Positions 60,301 through 64,000 of a DNA stretch of 64,000 nt are shown in pieces; within the stretch, counting starts at the first letter, position 1, and the number at the start of each line of letters is the position of its first letter. The notes under the pieces were generated by a model. That model was not told the DNA's origin. It ran no database searches and saw only the letters and a program-made list of their open reading frames with translations. The translations under genes were made by a program, and so were the position numbers. The DNA lies in the NCBI RefSeq assembly GCF_040802235.1, contig NC_133166.1, forward strand, positions 2,604,001 through 2,668,000. The letters run 5' to 3'. The DNA is from Manis javanica (Eukaryota > Chordata > Mammalia > Pholidota > Manidae).

Positions 60301-61080
60301 TTTGTGTTTATCAGCAGCACACATTTACCAATTTTTCTCATATGCTGTAAACTCCTTAAATGCTTTTTGGGTTAAATAAAAAGAAAAGAAAAAAGATAAG
60401 CAAACAAAACTATGATCTGAGCTTTGGCCACTTGGTTTTCCCCTACCCATGTCTCTCTTGCTTATTCATACAAACTATTCTGATTGAAAATTCCTTCATT
60501 AGTAATTCACATAGGGCTTTCGTATATCCAAATCTGGGGTCCTTATCTTTGGCCTATTCACATAAAAATATCACACAGCCTTGTGCATTTTATGGGTATA
60601 GCAGTAAAACGGGCCCCAGAGAATGTCTTTCAAACCCCTATAGTTTTAGGCTCTCTATTACAACCAGGAGGGAGTGCAATTCTCAAAGGTCAAACTTACA
60701 ACTATGCACACACAATTAATAACTGCACAATGGTTTGCAAAAACATATCACCATTTTGTCCAGAATCATTTCTGGGTTCTGATGAAGCTCATGATTTTAT
60801 AGTAAGCCTGAAGTGGTAGTTGGTGGTTCAATCCATTTTTAGACAAACTTTGGGTCATAATTCCCCCATTCAAAACAAGTTGGTATCCCTAGAGCCATTC
60901 TCTTTGAGAATCATCTGCACATTACACACCTAGCTAATAGGGGTTATGACCTTCTTAAAAGTCCCAGATCCCATAGTCTCAGACTCTGTGTGATAATAGC
61001 TATGTGTGAGGGTGACTGAAAGAGAGAGAATGGAAGAAAAAAGGAGAAGAAGCCTGTGATGGGTGTTTCATTCACTTCTT
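57337..61080. other. presumed 5' intron of the last OR, no gene seen
   Basis: AT-rich. ORFs such as 58085-58528 (147 residues) show no recognisable domain and are probably chance. A (CA)n microsatellite lies at 59031-59059. Confidence 0.45.
59031..59059. repeat. (CA)n microsatellite
   Basis: Run of CA dinucleotides with one interruption ('cataca'). Confidence 0.9.
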
Positions 61081-61108
61081 AATTCATTTTAATTCATCTA
61101 AGTAAACA

Positions 61109-62065
61109 ATGTTGGCACCTAAGAAAATGATCAGAGGAAATTCCACGTTGGTGACTGAATTTATCCTCTTGGGATTAACGGATCGTCCAGAGCTGCAACC
61201 CGTCCTCTTTGTGCTGTTCCTGGTGATCTACTTGATCACTGTTGGGGGGAACCTTGGGATGTTGGTATTGATCAGGATAGATTCACGCCTCCACACCCCT
61301 ATGTACTTCTTTCTTGCCAGTTTGTCCTGCTTGGATTTGTGCTATTCCACTAACGTGACTCCCAAGATGTTGGTGAACTTCTTATCAGAGAGGAAAACCA
61401 TTTCATATGCTGCTTGTTTAGTCCAGTGTTATTTTTTCATTGCCATGGTGATCACTGAATATTACATGCTAGCTGTAATGGCTTATGATAGATACGTGGC
61501 TATCTGTAACCCTTTGCTTTATGGCAGCAAGATGTCTAAAGGGGTCTGTGTCCGCCTGATTGCTGGCCCATATGTCTATGGGTTCCTTAGTGGTCTGATG
61601 GAAACCATGTGGACATACCGCTTGATCTTCTGTGGCTCTAATGTCATCAATCACTTCTATTGTGCTGATCCGCCCCTCATCCGACTCTCCTGCTCTGATA
61701 CTTTCGTGAAGGAGACCTCCATGTTTGTGGTAGCAGGATTTAACCTCTCCAACTCCCTCCTCATAATCCTCATCTCCTACACCTTCATCCTCATTACCAT
61801 CCTGAGGATGCGTTCGGCTGAAGGCAGGCACAAAGCTTTTTCCACCTGTGGGTCCCATCTGGTGGCTGTGACCGTGTTTTACGGGACCCTGTTCTGCATG
61901 TATGTTAGGCCTCCCACGGAGAAGTCCGTCGAGCAGTCCAAAATCATTGCTGTTTTCTATACTTTTTTAAGCCCTATGTTGAACCCCATCATTTACAGTC
62001 TGAGGAACAAGAATGTAAAACAAGCTTTTTGGAAATTGATCAGCAGAAATATACTGAGGAAGTAA
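61109..62065 (+). CDS. olfactory receptor, OR5M family, OR5M8-related
   Basis: Intact odorant receptor of 318 residues from the first ATG. A second in-frame ATG at 61127 gives 312 residues and a more typical N-terminus ([12 protein letters not shown], sequon NST). A pyrimidine-rich acceptor ends in AG at 61101-61102, so both ATGs lie in the coding exon. Landmarks: GN in TM1, [50 protein letters not shown] and [25 protein letters not shown] and RNKNVK recall human OR5M8, the gene expected next to OR5M11, but much of the body resembles other OR5M members, so I give no symbol. Not part of the triplicated cassette. Confidence 0.95.
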   Translation: MLAPKKMIRGNSTLVTEFILLGLTDRPELQPVLFVLFLVIYLITVGGNLGMLVLIRIDSRLHTPMYFFLASLSCLDLCYSTNVTPKMLVNFLSERKTISYAACLVQCYFFIAMVITEYYMLAVMAYDRYVAICNPLLYGSKMSKGVCVRLIAGPYVYGFLSGLMETMWTYRLIFCGSNVINHFYCADPPLIRLSCSDTFVKETSMFVVAGFNLSNSLLIILISYTFILITILRMRSAEGRHKAFSTCGSHLVAVTVFYGTLFCMYVRPPTEKSVEQSKIIAVFYTFLSPMLNPIIYSLRNKNVKQAFWKLISRNILRK

Positions 62066-64000
62066 ATTAACAGTGCATCTGTTTACAAATAAACAAAAGA
62101 TGTATTTACGAGAAGTTGATCCTACTTTAACTCCATTTACGGTAAAGTCAATTTTGAAACTGGTACAGAGCTGTCATCTAACAAAAAAACATTAAAAGAA
62201 AAAGGTATAGAAGTTTTACAGTTTTGTATGTGACATGTGATTCATTGATTATGTAAAGGACTGGGAGCTATATATGTAGCTATAGGGGATAATTTCTCTT
62301 CCTTTATACACTTTTTCATTTGTAAGTCTACATGTTACTTTTACATTATAAAAATTTTATAGTCTTACAAGAAAACATTCAATCTCTCTATAAGGGTATA
62401 AAGTACATGAGTGAAAAACATTTCCTTTTCTCTCCTCCACCCTGATTTTCCAGTCTCACTTCTCAAAGTTACCACTATTAACAATTTTCTTATGTTTACA
62501 GATAATATCTAATATCTACAAAACAATGTATGGCTTTATATGTACACATACACACAAGTTGTTATTACAGATGTTGACTGTTGAGCTAATTTTTAGGAGT
62601 TTATAATTCTGTAGCTTTTACTATGCAGGGGCTTTGATACCGTGGCTTAGAGGAATGTGACCATAATTGCTGATGAAACTTGCTGTCACCTTTAAGAGAA
62701 CTTATGAAAATACCTCCATGTCCATGCCTGACACCTATTTATTTCTCCCCACTTGCTAGAGTCCCTTTCAATAAAATACATTCCTCCTTCTGCCATATCA
62801 GGGTATGAAAACTTCCAAACAATTATTATTTTTTAGATATTAGCTCCTGAAGCAGATAAAGAGGGACTCTTATAAAGAAAGATACATGTCTTGTTGTCAG
62901 AGTGAACTGTGACTTCTGTAGCATTTTTCAGTGACATTCTAGTCTCCTGGAGTCTGAGGTTTGCATGCTTTCCCTCATCTTTACCTATTAACCTATTTTT
63001 CAGGATGGAACAGATATTTGCTATTTGTACTGTAGTGTGAATTTTGCCCATAGTTGTCCTTTGCCATAATGAATTATTAGGTATCTTATTTAAAAATTAA
63101 ATATGTTGACTTGTTTGTAAATATTTTCATGCTGAAGGATGCAAATGACAAGTTGATTTTTTAAGATGTTAGCATTTCAGATGAGTATAAGCAAAGTTCT
63201 TGAATGTTAAGTGAGCATCTACAATAAACCAAGTATTATTTCAAGTACCAAGGAACTGTCAAGGAGCTTTAGGATTATATAGCTTTCAGAGTTTCTGAAT
63301 CTATACTGAGAAAACTCAGTAAAATTTGTTAAGTATAATACAAGACAATGGAAGTACTGATGTAACAGAGGAAAGAAGAAATTTATTCAGAGTAAGTTGA
63401 AGTTAATTTTAGGATTGTAAAAGATAAAAACATGTTCATCCTTTGTGCACCTGCTCCAATATACCAATAGCTCCTAGTACAATGTTATGTCAGAACAGGC
63501 AGGGTCTGAGCAAAATAAATGTTAGAACTGATTTGTAATCATATGCATACATGCTACTCTCAGTGAAAAATGAAAAGCCACCGAAGTTTAATGAATACTT
63601 CCCCAATGTACATATTTTACTCAGTTGTATTTCAAAGCTTCTTTTCTACCTCAGAGCTTATTTCTGCTCAACATTTCCTATATTGCAACATCTTCCTATT
63701 CACTAATTCTGTATTAGCCCATACAATTGCTTCAACCTTTCTATTACCAGGTGTTCTTCTTTAAATATATTTATTTTGAAAGTCAGATTGTCTACACATT
63801 CTTTTAAAACCCAAAAATAAACAAGCAACTATTTTTATAACTTTCAACATTCAAAAATAGCTTGTTGGATTTTACCTAAACAAATATCTTGGGATCTGTT
63901 CCTTTTTTAGCATACACATATATTCAGTTACATAAAACTAGCCCCTTTATTGTTGCAAATTGTTTGATTTCAGAGCCCATATGTCTTTTTATCTTTACAG
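62066..64000. other. intergenic to window end
   Basis: AT-rich. About 62440-62530 ('agtctcacttctcaaagttaccactattaac') may be a small L1M scrap. No gene, RNA or promoter recognised. Confidence 0.4.

Noticed and set aside
1-64000. CRISPR arrays, tRNA or rRNA genes, retroviral elements
   Set aside because: None was seen on reading either strand; the context is a mammalian OR cluster.

Overview
This is a 64 kb stretch of a placental-mammal genome. It carries a tandem cluster of class II olfactory receptor (OR) genes, all related to the OR5M subfamily. Eight intact single-coding-exon OR genes lie on the + strand. The gene at 49046 closely matches OR5M11, and the genes at 4525, 20597 and 35417 resemble the OR5M1/OR5M10 pair, so the window looks syntenic with the human chromosome 11q12 OR5M cluster. 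The L1 3' ends resemble those of laurasiatherian mammals. I saw no Alu, B1/B2, bovine, carnivore, equine or vespertilionid SINE, so the order cannot be fixed. No retroviral element was recognised.

Layout. The first 49 kb is a cassette repeated three times. Copy A runs from the window start to about 15880, copy B from about 15890 to 32355, and copy C from about 32355 to 50014. The inferred ancestral order is: L1 fragment, antisense OR pseudogene, OR gene 1 (OR5M1/10-like), OR gene 2 (unnamed OR5M-like), promoter plus first exon of an OR5M11-type gene, and OR5M11 itself. Copies A and B keep genes 1 and 2 and the OR5M11-type promoter, but the duplication junctions removed the OR5M11 coding exon. 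Only copy C keeps all three genes. A and B are closest overall; C is visibly more diverged between genes but much less so inside coding exons, which suggests gene conversion.

From 50 to 61 kb is mainly old LINE debris (L1 antisense at about 51.1-53.5 kb, older L1M, L2) and unrecognised AT-rich sequence. The eighth OR gene, OR5M8-related, starts at 61109. The last 2 kb shows nothing recognisable.

Gene structure. Several genes have a TATA box, a short untranslated first exon and a GT splice donor about 2-4 kb upstream of the coding exon, which itself starts just after a splice acceptor. This is the usual mammalian OR arrangement. The OR5M11-type promoter also has a homeodomain-like site and an Olf1/EBF-like site about 100 bp upstream of the TATA box. 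There is no operon logic: OR genes are expected to be transcribed singly in olfactory neurons. The most notable observation is that two orphan OR5M11-type promoters now sit upstream of duplicated gene-1 copies and could in principle drive them.
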